Origin: an archaeon
GTDB lineage: Archaea > Thermoproteota > Nitrososphaeria > Nitrososphaerales > Gagatemarchaeaceae
Reading direction: 5' to 3'
Length of the DNA stretch: 48,925 nucleotides
NCBI GenBank assembly: GCA_021823325.1
Contig: JAKAOG010000005.1
Location: 1-48,925 of the forward strand
Shown here piece by piece: positions 8,009 to 16,439 of the stretch. How positions within the stretch are numbered: the stretch's first letter is position 1; every line of letters begins with the position of its first letter. Below the pieces are notes generated by a model. It saw only the letters and a list, made by a program, of their open reading frames with translations, had not been told where the DNA came from and did no database searches. The translations under genes and the position numbers were made by a program.

Positions 8009-8998
8009 ATGCCTGCGAGGAAGGCGATCGAGATGGGGAAGGGGACGATACTGGTGTCTCTGCCGAAGGACTGGGTGAGGAAGAACGGCATCAAGAAAGG
8101 CGCGGACATCTCGGTCGAGGAGCTGTCGCCGGGCAAGCTGGTCGTGAGGCCATACGAAAGCGGCGAAGAGGAGCAGAAGCAGATCGTCATCGAATACGAG
8201 GGGGACGACTTCAGCCAGGTCGCCAACGACGTCACCGGAGCGTATCTGCTCGGGTACGACATGATCAGAGTGCAGGGGTCAAGGGTGATGTCCAGGGAGG
8301 ACAGACAGAAGATCAAGGACACGCTTGGCCGCCTGGTCGGGCTGGAGATGCTGGACGAAGGGTCGAAGCGGATGACGCTGCAGTTCCTGCTCGAACCTAC
8401 CGCCATCACCCCGGAGAAGATCGTGAGGAGGATGGCAGGCCTTCTCGACAGCATGCTAGAAGACACGGCGGAGGCGCTTTCCGACGGGGACGCGAAGCTG
8501 TTCGCGCTGGTGGGGGAACGCGACGATGAAGTGGACAGGCTGTACTTCCTGCTTGTAAGGGCGACAAGGGCAGGCATCATGCGCCCCGAGGTGTCGGAGC
8601 GGTACGGCCTTTCGCCTGTCGACCTCGTCGACTACAGGGTCCTGGCCAGCTTCCTGGAGTCGGTCGGAGACGCGGTGTCCGAGCTCTCCCACAAGCTCCT
8701 AGAAGCGCCGAGCTCGAAGCAAGAAGCGCGCGACTACGCAAAGTGCGTGCTCAAGCTCAAGGAGATGAACGAGCTGTCGACTCAGGGGTTCCTGTCAAGA
8801 AGGGCAGGAAAACCTAGGACGGTGAGCAAGCAGGTGGCGGCCCTCGCTGACGAGGTCACGAAGTCTCTCGCAGCGATGGCAAAGACGTCTGGGGGAGTTG
8901 GAGCGAAGACCGCCGAGACCCTGGCGTCTCTCGAACGCGTGAGCAAGCTGCTTGTCGACGTCTCTGACCTCGCAGTGATAACGAGACAGATTCCATAG
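8009..8998 (+). CDS. PhoU-like regulator with N-terminal AbrB-like domain
   Basis: This 329-residue protein combines an AbrB/SpoVT-like swapped-hairpin domain (GKGTILVSLPKDWVRKNGIK, about residues 10-45) with PhoU-type helical bundles (DEVDRLYFLLVRATRAGIM). The same architecture is common in archaea and is linked to phosphate-dependent gene control. It is probably cytosolic and DNA-binding. No Pst transporter is adjacent, so the phosphate role comes from the family only. It is the last gene of a probable three-gene operon. Confidence 0.87.
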   Translation: MPARKAIEMGKGTILVSLPKDWVRKNGIKKGADISVEELSPGKLVVRPYESGEEEQKQIVIEYEGDDFSQVANDVTGAYLLGYDMIRVQGSRVMSREDRQKIKDTLGRLVGLEMLDEGSKRMTLQFLLEPTAITPEKIVRRMAGLLDSMLEDTAEALSDGDAKLFALVGERDDEVDRLYFLLVRATRAGIMRPEVSERYGLSPVDLVDYRVLASFLESVGDAVSELSHKLLEAPSSKQEARDYAKCVLKLKEMNELSTQGFLSRRAGKPRTVSKQVAALADEVTKSLAAMAKTSGGVGAKTAETLASLERVSKLLVDVSDLAVITRQIP

Positions 8999-9042
8999 AC
9001 CCGGTCGCGAAAGCCTTGTGTAAGGCCGTCCGATGAAGGAAG

Positions 9043-9052
9043 TCTTAATTAT
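9043..9052 (+). promoter_or_regulatory. TATA-like box of pyrG
   Basis: TCTTAATTAT is centred about 26 bp before the TTG at 9074. It fixes this rare start codon and leaves no 5' leader. Confidence 0.65.
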
Positions 9053-9073
9053 CAATGGCCGTCACCTGGTGAC

Positions 9074-10714
9074 TTGCCCAAGTATCTTTTCGTGACGGGT
9101 GGGGTCATGTCGGGGCTCGGCAAAGGCATAATCACCTCGTCGGTCGCCAAGCTTTTGCAGCTTTCTGGCGTACAGGTGACCTGTCTCAAGATTGACCCGT
9201 ATCTCAACTTCGACGCCGGCACGATGAACCCATACACCCACGGCGAGGTGTTCGTGACCGACGACGGCGGGGAGACAGACATGGACATCGGGAACTACGA
9301 GCGCTTCCTCAACCGGGACATGCACAAGTCCAACAACATAACGACCGGCCAGATCTACAAGAAGGTGATAGACGACGAAAGGGAAGGGAGATTCCTCGGC
9401 AAGTCGGTCCAGATCATACCTCACGTCACCGACGAGATCAAGAAGAGGATCCGGGCCGTCGCCGCTGCAGAGAAGGTGGACGTCCTCGTCGTAGAGTGCG
9501 GGGGGACCGTGGGCGACATAGAGAGCCTCCCGTTCCTTGAAGCGTTCAGACAGATGCGGATGGAGGAAGGCCCGTCGAAGACCCTCTTCCTCCATGTCAG
9601 CCTGGCGCCTGAGCTGTCTGTGGTAGGCGAGATGAAGACCAAGCCAACCCAGCACAGCGTCCAGGAGATGAGGCGGATAGGGGTCCAGCCGGACGTAATC
9701 GTCATACGCGGCAGCAGGGCCCTTCCCATGGAGGCCAAGGAGAAGATCTCTCTCTTCACGAGCGTCCCGCTGGAGAGCGTAATCTCCGACCCCGACGTCG
9801 AGACCATCTACCAGGTGCCGCGGCTCCTCGAAAGGGAGGGCCTCCTGAAGCCCATCCACAGGCAGCTCGGGCTACGTGCAAGGGCGGCTATGAGGGAGTG
9901 GAACGCGGTCGCCGACAGGTTCGTCGACCAGCCGCTTACTGTGAGGATCGCGATGGTGGGGAAGTACGCCAACCTCGCCGACAGCTATGTGAGCGTGAAC
10001 CAGGCGCTCTCCCACGCAGGCGCTGTAAACGGCGCGAAAACGAAGATTTCGTGGATCGAGTCAGAGGAGATAGAGAAGGACGGGTCGAGGCTTGACCTCA
10101 TCGACGCCTACGACGGGGTGGTCCTGCCGCAAGGCTTCGGGGGAAGGGGAGTCGAAGGCAAGATAGCCGCAGCGAACAGGGCGCGCGTTTCCAAGGTCCC
10201 GTTCCTGGGGCTGTGCTACGGCTTCCAGCTGGCTAGCATCTCATTCGCGAGGAACGTGCTGGGGATGAAGGGGGCGAACTCGACAGAAGTGGACCCGGAC
10301 ACGCCGTATCCTGTCATCGACCTCCTCCCGGAGCAGAGGAGGGTGAGGGACCTTGGAGGGACGATGCGGCTCGGGGGACACGACGTGCACCTGAAGAGGC
10401 CCAGTAAGGCGTTCGACATCTACGGGACAGACAAGCTCAGGGAGAGGCACAGGCACAGGTACGAGCTGAACCAGAAGTACCTGAAGCGCTTCGAGGAGAA
10501 CGGGATGCACTACACTGCGTTCAGCGACAAAGGCAGGAGGGCGGAGATAATGGAGCTTGACGGCCACCCCTTCTACATGGGGACCCAGTTCCATCCGGAG
10601 TACGTAAGCAGGCCCGAGGATCCGGAGCCGATCTATGTCGCCTTCGTGAAGGCGTGCGCCGCAAGGGCGAAGCAGGTTGGCCGCGCGGAGAAGGCAGAAG
10701 TCCTAGCGCGCTGA
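9074..10714 (+). CDS. pyrG: CTP synthase
   Basis: This 546-residue full-length enzyme makes CTP from UTP, ATP and glutamine. The N-terminal synthetase domain starts with KYLFVTGGVMSGLGKGI (P-loop) and contains KIDPYLNFDAGTMNP and GGTVGDIES. The C-terminal class I glutamine amidotransferase has the nucleophile Cys in FLGLCYGFQ, where LGMQ would be more usual. The His-Glu pair is in GTQFHPEYVSRPEDP. The start is TTG. The 3' end overlaps the convergent ThiR-like gene by 12 bp. Confidence 0.97.
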   Translation: MPKYLFVTGGVMSGLGKGIITSSVAKLLQLSGVQVTCLKIDPYLNFDAGTMNPYTHGEVFVTDDGGETDMDIGNYERFLNRDMHKSNNITTGQIYKKVIDDEREGRFLGKSVQIIPHVTDEIKKRIRAVAAAEKVDVLVVECGGTVGDIESLPFLEAFRQMRMEEGPSKTLFLHVSLAPELSVVGEMKTKPTQHSVQEMRRIGVQPDVIVIRGSRALPMEAKEKISLFTSVPLESVISDPDVETIYQVPRLLEREGLLKPIHRQLGLRARAAMREWNAVADRFVDQPLTVRIAMVGKYANLADSYVSVNQALSHAGAVNGAKTKISWIESEEIEKDGSRLDLIDAYDGVVLPQGFGGRGVEGKIAAANRARVSKVPFLGLCYGFQLASISFARNVLGMKGANSTEVDPDTPYPVIDLLPEQRRVRDLGGTMRLGGHDVHLKRPSKAFDIYGTDKLRERHRHRYELNQKYLKRFEENGMHYTAFSDKGRRAEIMELDGHPFYMGTQFHPEYVSRPEDPEPIYVAFVKACAARAKQVGRAEKAEVLAR

Positions 10715-11617
10715 GTACGACTTCGCAAGCCTGATGGCCAGCTCGGCCGCGTCTCTCGCGCTCTTCGCAAAAAGGTAGACGTTGGGCTCTATGCCGCCCC
10801 CTCCTTCCTCGACGACGGCGTCGAACCTCCCCCTATGCGACCTCAGTGTTTTTTCCATCGCCGCGACCGTGGGGTCGTCGATCCCCGGACCGCGCACCCC
10901 TCTGACCGCAAGCGGCCTGATGCCTTCCCTTCGCAGCAGGTCACCCATCTTTCCGTCGTAACGCACGTTGATGCACGCCCGGTGCCCCGGCCTGCGGGAC
11001 ATCGCAAGAAGCAGGACCCTGGCCATGTGGACGGACGCACCCGGCTCAGGAGGGAGCGTGGCTCTCGCCCTCCCCCTCGCTCTTACGACCCGCCCCGGAA
11101 CCGCTACGACGTCGGCAGGGTTGGTCGCGCCATTCGCCGCGCTGGCGATGTTCACCGACACCTCAGGCATGATCGCAACGAACTCGGGGGAACCCTCCAG
11201 CGCCCTGACCGCGTCCGAGACGTCAGCGACGTTCTCCGCCATCCCCCCGGGGCGCATTCCGTACTCGGAGATGCATACGTCGCACCCTGCGAGCTCAGGA
11301 TACACGCCTCTGTGCGCGTCGCAGACGAGCCCGCGCCCAAGCAGCCCGTTCCAGATGGAGGTCATGGTCTTCACCCCCTCGACCGGGCCGTCAGTGACGG
11401 CAGAAGACAGCTGAGCCGAAAGCCTGTCGGCGTCGCCGATGGTCACGTTCAGCGCGGCGAGGGAGGCGTAGGCTCTCTTCACGTCAGAGGAGAGGTAGAG
11501 GCTCACCGAGGCCTGGGTTATCCCCAGGAGAGAGGAGATGCGGTTCTGCGACATCCCCCTGTCCCTCAGCCGGCGGGCGACGAGCTGTCTCATGGACGGG
11601 AGGAAGGACTGCGTCAT
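10703..11617 (-). CDS. HTH-ThiN (ThiR-like) transcriptional regulator of thiamine metabolism
   Basis: This 304-residue protein joins an N-terminal HTH (RRLRDRGMSQNRISSLLGIT and onward, about residues 13-45) to a C-terminal ThiN-type thiamine-phosphate-binding domain (about 130-304, with ACINVRYDGKMGDLLRREG and EGGGGIEPNVYL). Archaeal HTH-ThiN proteins (ThiR) sense thiamine phosphates and repress thiamine genes. It diverges from an ECF S-component and an AIR-synthase-like gene, which fits. The ATG at 11617 is 26 bp from the GTTATAAC box, so it is preferred to the GTG at 11638. Whether the ThiN part is still catalytic cannot be judged. Confidence 0.85.
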   Translation of the reverse strand: MTQSFLPSMRQLVARRLRDRGMSQNRISSLLGITQASVSLYLSSDVKRAYASLAALNVTIGDADRLSAQLSSAVTDGPVEGVKTMTSIWNGLLGRGLVCDAHRGVYPELAGCDVCISEYGMRPGGMAENVADVSDAVRALEGSPEFVAIMPEVSVNIASAANGATNPADVVAVPGRVVRARGRARATLPPEPGASVHMARVLLLAMSRRPGHRACINVRYDGKMGDLLRREGIRPLAVRGVRGPGIDDPTVAAMEKTLRSHRGRFDAVVEEGGGGIEPNVYLFAKSARDAAELAIRLAKSYSAR

Positions 11618-11638
11618 CAGCTCGTCGGGAGGGTGCAC

Positions 11639-11646
11639 GTTATAAC
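11639..11646 (-). promoter_or_regulatory. Palindromic TATA box of the ThiR-like gene
   Basis: GTTATAAC is a perfect palindrome centred about 26 bp from the ATG at 11617. Confidence 0.6.
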
Positions 11647-11661
11647 CGACTTATTCACTTG

Positions 11662-11669
11662 CTTATAAG
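11662..11669 (+). promoter_or_regulatory. Palindromic TATA box of the ECF S-component gene
   Basis: CTTATAAG is a perfect palindrome centred about 26 bp before the GTG at 11691. It is 23 bp from the opposing box, so one bound regulator could cover both promoters. Confidence 0.6.
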
Positions 11670-11690
11670 GCCGCGCCGCCGGGGCGCTCT

Positions 11691-12269
11691 GTGCAAACGG
11701 AAGCCGGACCCACCCCGGACAAAGGACCGAAGAAGTCTGTCGCGCTCGCCGTGGTGGCTGTGTTCTCGGCGCTGATCGCCGTCGGGACCATCTTCTCCAT
11801 ACCTTTGCCGCCGCCGGTGTACGAGATCACCTGGTCTCCTGCCATATACCTCGCGCTCGCGGCCCTGGTGGACCCTTGGACCGCGTTCGACGCCACGGCC
11901 ATCGGAGGTTTCCTCGGGGAGGCGTTCAACGTGGCGTTCAAGGGCGGCGGGTCTCCGATCTATCCGTTCGGGATGGTATGGGCGAGGGGACCTGAAGTCT
12001 TCATCGTGGCATGGGCGAGGACGAAGGGGCCGAAGGCAATGGCGGCCGCGATGGTCGGTGCGACAATCTTCGAGACCCTGGCGTTCTTCTTCTCCGACTG
12101 GGGGTTCTACGCATATGGCCTCTTCTCCTACAGCGTCCCCGCAGGGTCGACCCCTCTGGGGCTGGCGTCTTTCGACTTCGCCACACTGCTTGACATCGCG
12201 TACATCCCCGTCGCGCTCCTCCTGATCCGGCAGGCAAGGCCTGCGTTCAGAAGGCTCGGTTACGGGTAG
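11691..12269 (+). CDS. ECF transporter S-component-like protein, candidate thiamine or precursor uptake
   Basis: This 192-residue protein has about five to six membrane helices. The first is SVALAVVAVFSALIAVGTIF, and a tryptophan-rich PVYEITWSPAIYLALAALVDPW segment follows, as in ECF S-components. Its position, diverging from a ThiR-like regulator and 9 bp ahead of an AIR-synthase-like gene, makes thiamine or a pyrimidine/thiazole precursor the best guess. This is inference from context. The leaderless GTG start agrees with the CTTATAAG box. No ATPase partners are in the window. Confidence 0.68.
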   Translation: MQTEAGPTPDKGPKKSVALAVVAVFSALIAVGTIFSIPLPPPVYEITWSPAIYLALAALVDPWTAFDATAIGGFLGEAFNVAFKGGGSPIYPFGMVWARGPEVFIVAWARTKGPKAMAAAMVGATIFETLAFFFSDWGFYAYGLFSYSVPAGSTPLGLASFDFATLLDIAYIPVALLLIRQARPAFRRLGYG

Positions 12270-12278
12270 GAGGGCGAG

Positions 12279-13325
12279 ATGGCGACTCCGGGGAAGGAAA
12301 GCGAGCGCTTCATGGAGAGGGCGGTCTACGCCCACCTCGGCGCAGTCAGAGACGCCGGCGTCGTCAGGCCAGGCGTGGGGCTCGACAACGGCGTAGTCAA
12401 GCTCGCGAGCGGGAACGTGCTGATAGTCACCGTAGACCCCGTCTCGGCCGTCCCAGAACTCGGGATGGAGCTCTCGGCGTGGCTGAGCGCGCACCTGATC
12501 GCCTCCGACTTCACCACCTCGGGGCGCGACCCTGAGCACGCGACGTTCAGCTACAACTTCCCGCAGTCGATGACCGAAAGGGAGAGAGAAGCGTTCGTCG
12601 CCTCGATGGGCAAAGCGTGCGGCGACCTGGGCGTGGCCATCGTCGCGGGGCACACGGGGAGCTACCCGGGAGGCGGCTTCACGGTCATCGGCGCCGGCTC
12701 GATGATGGCAGAAGCGCCGGCAGACGGATTCGTCACCCCCGCGATGGCAGGAGAGGGAGATTCGATCGTCGTGACCAAACAGGCGGCGATAGAGGCGGCA
12801 GGCTCGCTGGCGATGTCGTTTCCGAATCATGTGGAGGAAGCGTCAGGCCTTCCTGCAAAGCGCCGCGGCAGAGACCTGCTCGCTGGCTGCACCACTGTAC
12901 CTGACGCGAGGTCGGCTAGGAAGGTCGGGCTGGGACCAGGCGGCGTCACTTCGATGCACGATGCGACGGAGGGCGGAGTCCTTGGAGCCCTCGACGAGAT
13001 GGCGGCGGCTTCTGCGAAGGCGTTCCAGGTCGAGGTCGACAGGATCCCCGTCACGACCGACGTGCGGGCAATCTGCCATGCGTTCGGGCTGGACCCGCTC
13101 GAGACGATGGGAGAGGGGGCGCTGCTCATCACATGCGGACCCGACCGGGTGGAAGAGCTTCTCCGCACCCTCCGCAGAGACGGCGTATCAGCATCTGAGA
13201 TCGGGAAAGTGAAGCGCGGGAAGGGACTGAGGCTGAGGTCGCGGAGCCGCGTGCGCGGGTACGTGCGCCGTCCAGACCCTTACTGGCTTGCTTACGCGAA
13301 AGCGACGGCCAGCGGACTGGAGTAA
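12279..13325 (+). CDS. AIR synthase-related (ThiL/HypE-like) ATP-binding protein
   Basis: This 348-residue protein belongs to the PurM/ThiL/HypE/SelD superfamily. An N-terminal ATP-binding half includes NVLIVTVDPVSAVP and IVAGHTGSYPGGGFTVIGAG. The C-terminal half includes GPGGVTSMHDATEGGVLGALDEMA, the family's Asp-containing glycine motif, and ETMGEGALLITC. True ThiL phosphorylates thiamine phosphate. The location downstream of a ThiR-controlled transporter makes a kinase step in thiamine salvage plausible, but HypE-like or other activity cannot be excluded. It starts with ATG 9 bp after the previous stop, behind a GGAGG sequence, so it is translated as an internal operon gene. Confidence 0.78.
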   Translation: MATPGKESERFMERAVYAHLGAVRDAGVVRPGVGLDNGVVKLASGNVLIVTVDPVSAVPELGMELSAWLSAHLIASDFTTSGRDPEHATFSYNFPQSMTEREREAFVASMGKACGDLGVAIVAGHTGSYPGGGFTVIGAGSMMAEAPADGFVTPAMAGEGDSIVVTKQAAIEAAGSLAMSFPNHVEEASGLPAKRRGRDLLAGCTTVPDARSARKVGLGPGGVTSMHDATEGGVLGALDEMAAASAKAFQVEVDRIPVTTDVRAICHAFGLDPLETMGEGALLITCGPDRVEELLRTLRRDGVSASEIGKVKRGKGLRLRSRSRVRGYVRRPDPYWLAYAKATASGLE

Positions 13326-13356
13326 GGACGGCAAAAGCTCATCTACGCTGTATCTA

Positions 13357-14115
13357 ATGCCGGTCGACATGCAATCATCCCAGCTCCCCAGCCCCGAATC
13401 GTTTTCGAAGAGGATACACAACACCCTCGTCGCCCCCGAAGCCACCCGGTCTGAAGTGGTGGCGTTCTGCAGAGAGGCAAGGGCTTACCGCTTCGGGGCG
13501 GTCGTGGTCCAGGGCTGCTGGGTGAAGGTCGCCAGGGAGACGGTGGGGGGGTCCGTCGGCGTCTCGGCGGGGGTCGGTTTCCCGATGGGAGGGGTCACCA
13601 CCGAGTCGAAGGCATTCGAGATAGCCGAGACCTCGAAGGAAGGCGCGGACATGTTCGATGTGATGCCTAACATCGGCTACCTGAAGTCCGGGATGTTCGA
13701 CGAGTTCAAGGGGGACATCGCTGCCATGGTCAGGGCCGCGAAGGGGAGGCCGCTCAGGGTGATGCTGGAGTTCTCCGTCCTCGACCATGACCAGAAGGTG
13801 ACGGCCGCCAGGCTCAGCGAAGAGGCGGGGGTCGCTGGGGTGAAGAACTCGAGCGGATGGGGGAGAGGGGGACCTGCCACCGTCGAAGACATCAGGTTGC
13901 TCAGGGAGACCGTTAGCAGCAAGGTGCACGTGAAGGCGTCAGGCGGCATCCGGAACCTCGACTCGGCCATGGCCATGGTTCAGGCGGGAGCCGATTATCT
14001 CGGGACCAGGGCAGGGGTGGCGATCATCGACGAACTGAAGGCTAAGCTCGGAGACTCCGGGAAGGCTGCTGCGGGGAGCGCAAGAAGCGGAGCGCCCGCC
14101 GGCGACCTGGAGTAG
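13357..14115 (+). CDS. deoC: Deoxyribose-phosphate aldolase
   Basis: This protein of about 252 residues cleaves deoxyribose 5-phosphate to glyceraldehyde 3-phosphate and acetaldehyde. The Schiff-base Lys is in GVKNSSGWGRGG, the second Lys is in HVKASGGIR, and the acidic residue is in DVMPNIGYLKSG. The start is ATG 13357 or ATG 13369; both are within range of GGCAAAAGC around 13330. The gene ends exactly where the convergent nucleoside hydrolase ends (14115/14116). Together they suggest nucleoside salvage. Confidence 0.92.
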   Translation: MPVDMQSSQLPSPESFSKRIHNTLVAPEATRSEVVAFCREARAYRFGAVVVQGCWVKVARETVGGSVGVSAGVGFPMGGVTTESKAFEIAETSKEGADMFDVMPNIGYLKSGMFDEFKGDIAAMVRAAKGRPLRVMLEFSVLDHDQKVTAARLSEEAGVAGVKNSSGWGRGGPATVEDIRLLRETVSSKVHVKASGGIRNLDSAMAMVQAGADYLGTRAGVAIIDELKAKLGDSGKAAAGSARSGAPAGDLE

Positions 14116-15060
14116 TCAGACCAGTCCGCCATTCAGCATCGTCAAGAGCATCTTGCGGAACAGTACCCCGGACGCCGAGTAGACGACCTTTGTGTTAGGT
14201 TTCTTCTTCAGGATGCCCAGCTCGTCGACGATGGTGGCGCCACGGGACGGCCCATAGGTGTTGTCCACCTCGACGAACCTTTGCCGCGTCTCGGTGGCTA
14301 CCCTGGGGTTGAGGACGACCGCCATGGTGAGGCTGTCGGTGCACACGATGCCGTCCTGTTTGTATTCTTGCTTCATGTACCTGCGCACCTGCCTGTTCAC
14401 GGCCAGGAAGAACTTGGACTCGGTGGTGCCGATCTTCTCGATGTCGGCTATCTCTCCGGGTCCTAGGATCCCATGCCTCATGCATATCTCCCATCCCAGC
14501 ATCGTCGGATGGAGCCCAGACTCCATGACGATCTTCGCGGCGTCAGGGTCGACCCAGATGTTGAACTCTGCAGCCGGAGTGGTGTTCCCGAGGTACTGGT
14601 TGGCGCCCCCCATGAAGTAGAAGCGCCTGATCTTCTTCACTATGCCGGGGTCCTTCTTGATCGCGAGGGCGAGGTTCGTCATCGGGGCTATCTCGACGAA
14701 GTCGATCTCTCCCGGGTTGCTGTTGATCGTCTCCACGATGGCGTCGACTGCGTGCTTCGACTCCGCTCTCTGGCGGGCGAGAGGAAAGTTAGAGTTCCCC
14801 ATGCCGTCGTTACCGTGGACCTCCTCAACCGTCCGAAACGTCCTCAGCAGTGGGTTCCTGGCCCCCGGATAGACGGGGACCTTGCCTGACTTGCCTGCCA
14901 CCTGTATGGTGTAGAGCGCGTTCTTCACGTGCTGGTCAAAGTCGACGTTTCCGCAGTTGATGGTGATACCCTCCAGTACGGCGTCCTTCGCCTTCAGCGC
15001 CATCATGATCGCGATGGTGTCGTCCCCTGCTGTGTCGGTGTCTAGGAGGATGCGTCTCAT
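14116..15060 (-). CDS. Inosine/uridine-preferring nucleoside hydrolase
   Basis: This protein of about 314 residues hydrolyses the N-glycosidic bond of nucleosides. The calcium-binding N-terminus is ILLDTDTAGDDTIAIMMAL. Other family features are HGNDGMGNSNFP, the IAPMTNLALAIKKDP helix, and FYFMGGANQYLGNTTPAAEFNIWVDPDAA. The ATG at 15060 gives this classic N-terminus, although the frame stays open far upstream. A box at 15082-15090 sits about 26 bp away. It is convergent with deoC, which processes the deoxyribose side of the same salvage route. Confidence 0.93.
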   Translation of the reverse strand: MRRILLDTDTAGDDTIAIMMALKAKDAVLEGITINCGNVDFDQHVKNALYTIQVAGKSGKVPVYPGARNPLLRTFRTVEEVHGNDGMGNSNFPLARQRAESKHAVDAIVETINSNPGEIDFVEIAPMTNLALAIKKDPGIVKKIRRFYFMGGANQYLGNTTPAAEFNIWVDPDAAKIVMESGLHPTMLGWEICMRHGILGPGEIADIEKIGTTESKFFLAVNRQVRRYMKQEYKQDGIVCTDSLTMAVVLNPRVATETRQRFVEVDNTYGPSRGATIVDELGILKKKPNTKVVYSASGVLFRKMLLTMLNGGLV

Positions 15061-15081
15061 GGCGGCTCCCCGGGCCTCCTG

Positions 15082-15090
15082 TGATAAGAA
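15082..15090 (-). promoter_or_regulatory. TATA-like box of the nucleoside hydrolase gene
   Basis: TTCTTATCA on the minus strand is centred about 26 bp from the ATG at 15060. Confidence 0.55.
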
Positions 15091-15108
15091 GCCTCTTCTG
15101 CAAGGACT

Positions 15109-15118
15109 TGTATAATCG
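15109..15118 (+). promoter_or_regulatory. TATA-like box of the RIO2 kinase gene
   Basis: TGTATAATCG region, centred about 31 bp before the GTG at 15145. Confidence 0.55.
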
Positions 15119-15144
15119 AGCTCCGACGCGGCGTCCGAAGAGGA

Positions 15145-16032
15145 GTGTCGAGCACAGAGCGGGCCGCCAGGTCGCTGAAGTCTCTGAAAGACGAAGAGTG
15201 GAGGACACTGGCGGGGCTGGAACGGGCGGCGACGGGGTTCGGGACCCCCGACCTCGGAAGGCTCGCGCGGATGAGCAGGCTCCCACCGGACAGGGTCAGT
15301 TTTGCGACGGACGCGCTCGAGAGGAAGGGGCTCGCCATGAGGCGGGGAGGAGGCTACGTCCTCACAAGGGAGGGGGTGGAGGTGATGGCGCTCAAGGACT
15401 ACGTGAAGAAGGACCTCATCTTCGCTCTGGGGGCGATAATCGCGAAGGGAAAGGAGTCCGACGTGTATGAAGCCCTCACGGAGGAAGGAGAGGCCTACGC
15501 GCTGAAGCTCTACAAGATAGGGAGGGTCAGCTTCACCAACGTCAGGAAGAAGAGGGCGAGGGAGTCCGCGGAGTTCAAGAGCTGGATGACGGCGAACTAC
15601 GATGCGGCCAGGCGGGAGTATGACGCACTGAAGAAGCTCGAGGGGCTGTCCCACGCGTTCCCGAGAGCCGTAGCCTACAGCAGGAGCACCGTCCTTCTTG
15701 AGGAGCTGTCAGGGGTGAGGCTGTCACAGCGACCAGACCTTCAGGACGCCGAAGCGGCTCTGACGTCTGTGTTCGAGTCGATGCGCACGGCGTTCACGAT
15801 GGGAGGGATGGTCAACGCCGACCTGAGCGAGTACAACCTCCTGACCGACGGGGCGTCAGTGTGGCTGATAGACTGGCCCCAGGCCGTCGGGACTTCTCAC
15901 CCCAACAGCGCGGAGCTCCTGATGCACGACGTGAGAGCTGTGGCGGCGTTCTTCCGGAGAGCATACGGGATCGAAGTGGACGAACAGAAGGCGTTCGACT
16001 ACGTCAGCGGGAAGACTACTACCCTGGGATGA
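15145..16032 (+). CDS. rio2: RIO2-type serine protein kinase
   Basis: This 295-residue protein has the RIO2 layout: an N-terminal winged helix (about 1-90, ending GGGYVLTREG) followed by the RIO kinase core. The flexible P-loop is AKGKESDVYEAL, and the catalytic loop is NADLSEYNLL, with Asn-Ala in place of His-Gly before the Asp. The metal-binding Asp is in WLIDWPQAVGTSHPNSAELL. In archaea and eukaryotes RIO2 takes part in late small-subunit ribosome maturation. The start is GTG. It diverges from the nucleoside hydrolase and precedes other RNA- and DNA-processing genes. Confidence 0.94.
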   Translation: MSSTERAARSLKSLKDEEWRTLAGLERAATGFGTPDLGRLARMSRLPPDRVSFATDALERKGLAMRRGGGYVLTREGVEVMALKDYVKKDLIFALGAIIAKGKESDVYEALTEEGEAYALKLYKIGRVSFTNVRKKRARESAEFKSWMTANYDAARREYDALKKLEGLSHAFPRAVAYSRSTVLLEELSGVRLSQRPDLQDAEAALTSVFESMRTAFTMGGMVNADLSEYNLLTDGASVWLIDWPQAVGTSHPNSAELLMHDVRAVAAFFRRAYGIEVDEQKAFDYVSGKTTTLG

Positions 16033-16118
16033 AAGGGGCCGCTATTCTGGGTCCACGGACGTTCGCCGATTCAGCATTCCGGAAAGACCATGGTGGACGA
16101 GTATCGAGCAGGACGCGG

Positions 16119-16379
16119 TTACAGCCTGTCCTCTATCCTGATGTAGAGGACGTTGTTTCCCCTGATCACGACCTTCCCGTAGTTGGCGACCTTGTTGCCG
16201 TTCTCCGACTCCTCGGCGTCCGTCAGTATCACGTTCATGTACGGGTCGACGTTGGACATCTTCCCTTTGTACTCAATCTCGTTCTTGAGCCTCACCGAGA
16301 CCTGTTTGCTCGTCGCTTTCTGGAGGACGTTCAGGGGACGGCGGGTCTGTTGAGGAGGTTGTGAAGGCAGTGGAGTCAC
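16119..16379 (-). CDS. LSm/Sm-like RNA-binding protein
   Basis: This archaeal Sm-like protein is expected to form a ring that binds U-rich RNA. Sm1 motif: VSVRLKNEIEYKGKMSNVDPYMNVILTDAEE. Sm2 motif: YGKVVIRGNNVLYI. A short Pro/Gln-rich tail precedes the fold. The true start is uncertain. GTG at 16379 (86 residues) sits about 36 bp from the box at 16411-16419, and GTG at 16409 is the alternative. The frame stays open upstream, but that part overlaps the divergent recombinase gene and is not conserved-looking. Confidence 0.88.
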   Translation of the reverse strand: MTPLPSQPPQQTRRPLNVLQKATSKQVSVRLKNEIEYKGKMSNVDPYMNVILTDAEESENGNKVANYGKVVIRGNNVLYIRIEDRL

Positions 16380-16410
16380 AGGGAACTTTTTCTCAGGGCG
16401 TCGTATCACA

Positions 16411-16419
16411 GTTAAAAAG
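16411..16419. promoter_or_regulatory. AT-rich box between the LSm and RadB-like genes
   Basis: GTTAAAAAG is centred about 25 bp before the TTG at 16440 on the plus strand. Read in reverse it is the only clear TATA candidate for the LSm gene. Confidence 0.55.
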
Positions 16420-16439
16420 GAATCGGTGATGAAACGACG

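Noticed and set aside
11655-12830. 391-codon minus-strand open frame
   Set aside because: It is antisense to the ECF S-component and AIR-synthase-like genes. Composition is Arg/His-rich with no domain, and it runs across two real genes.
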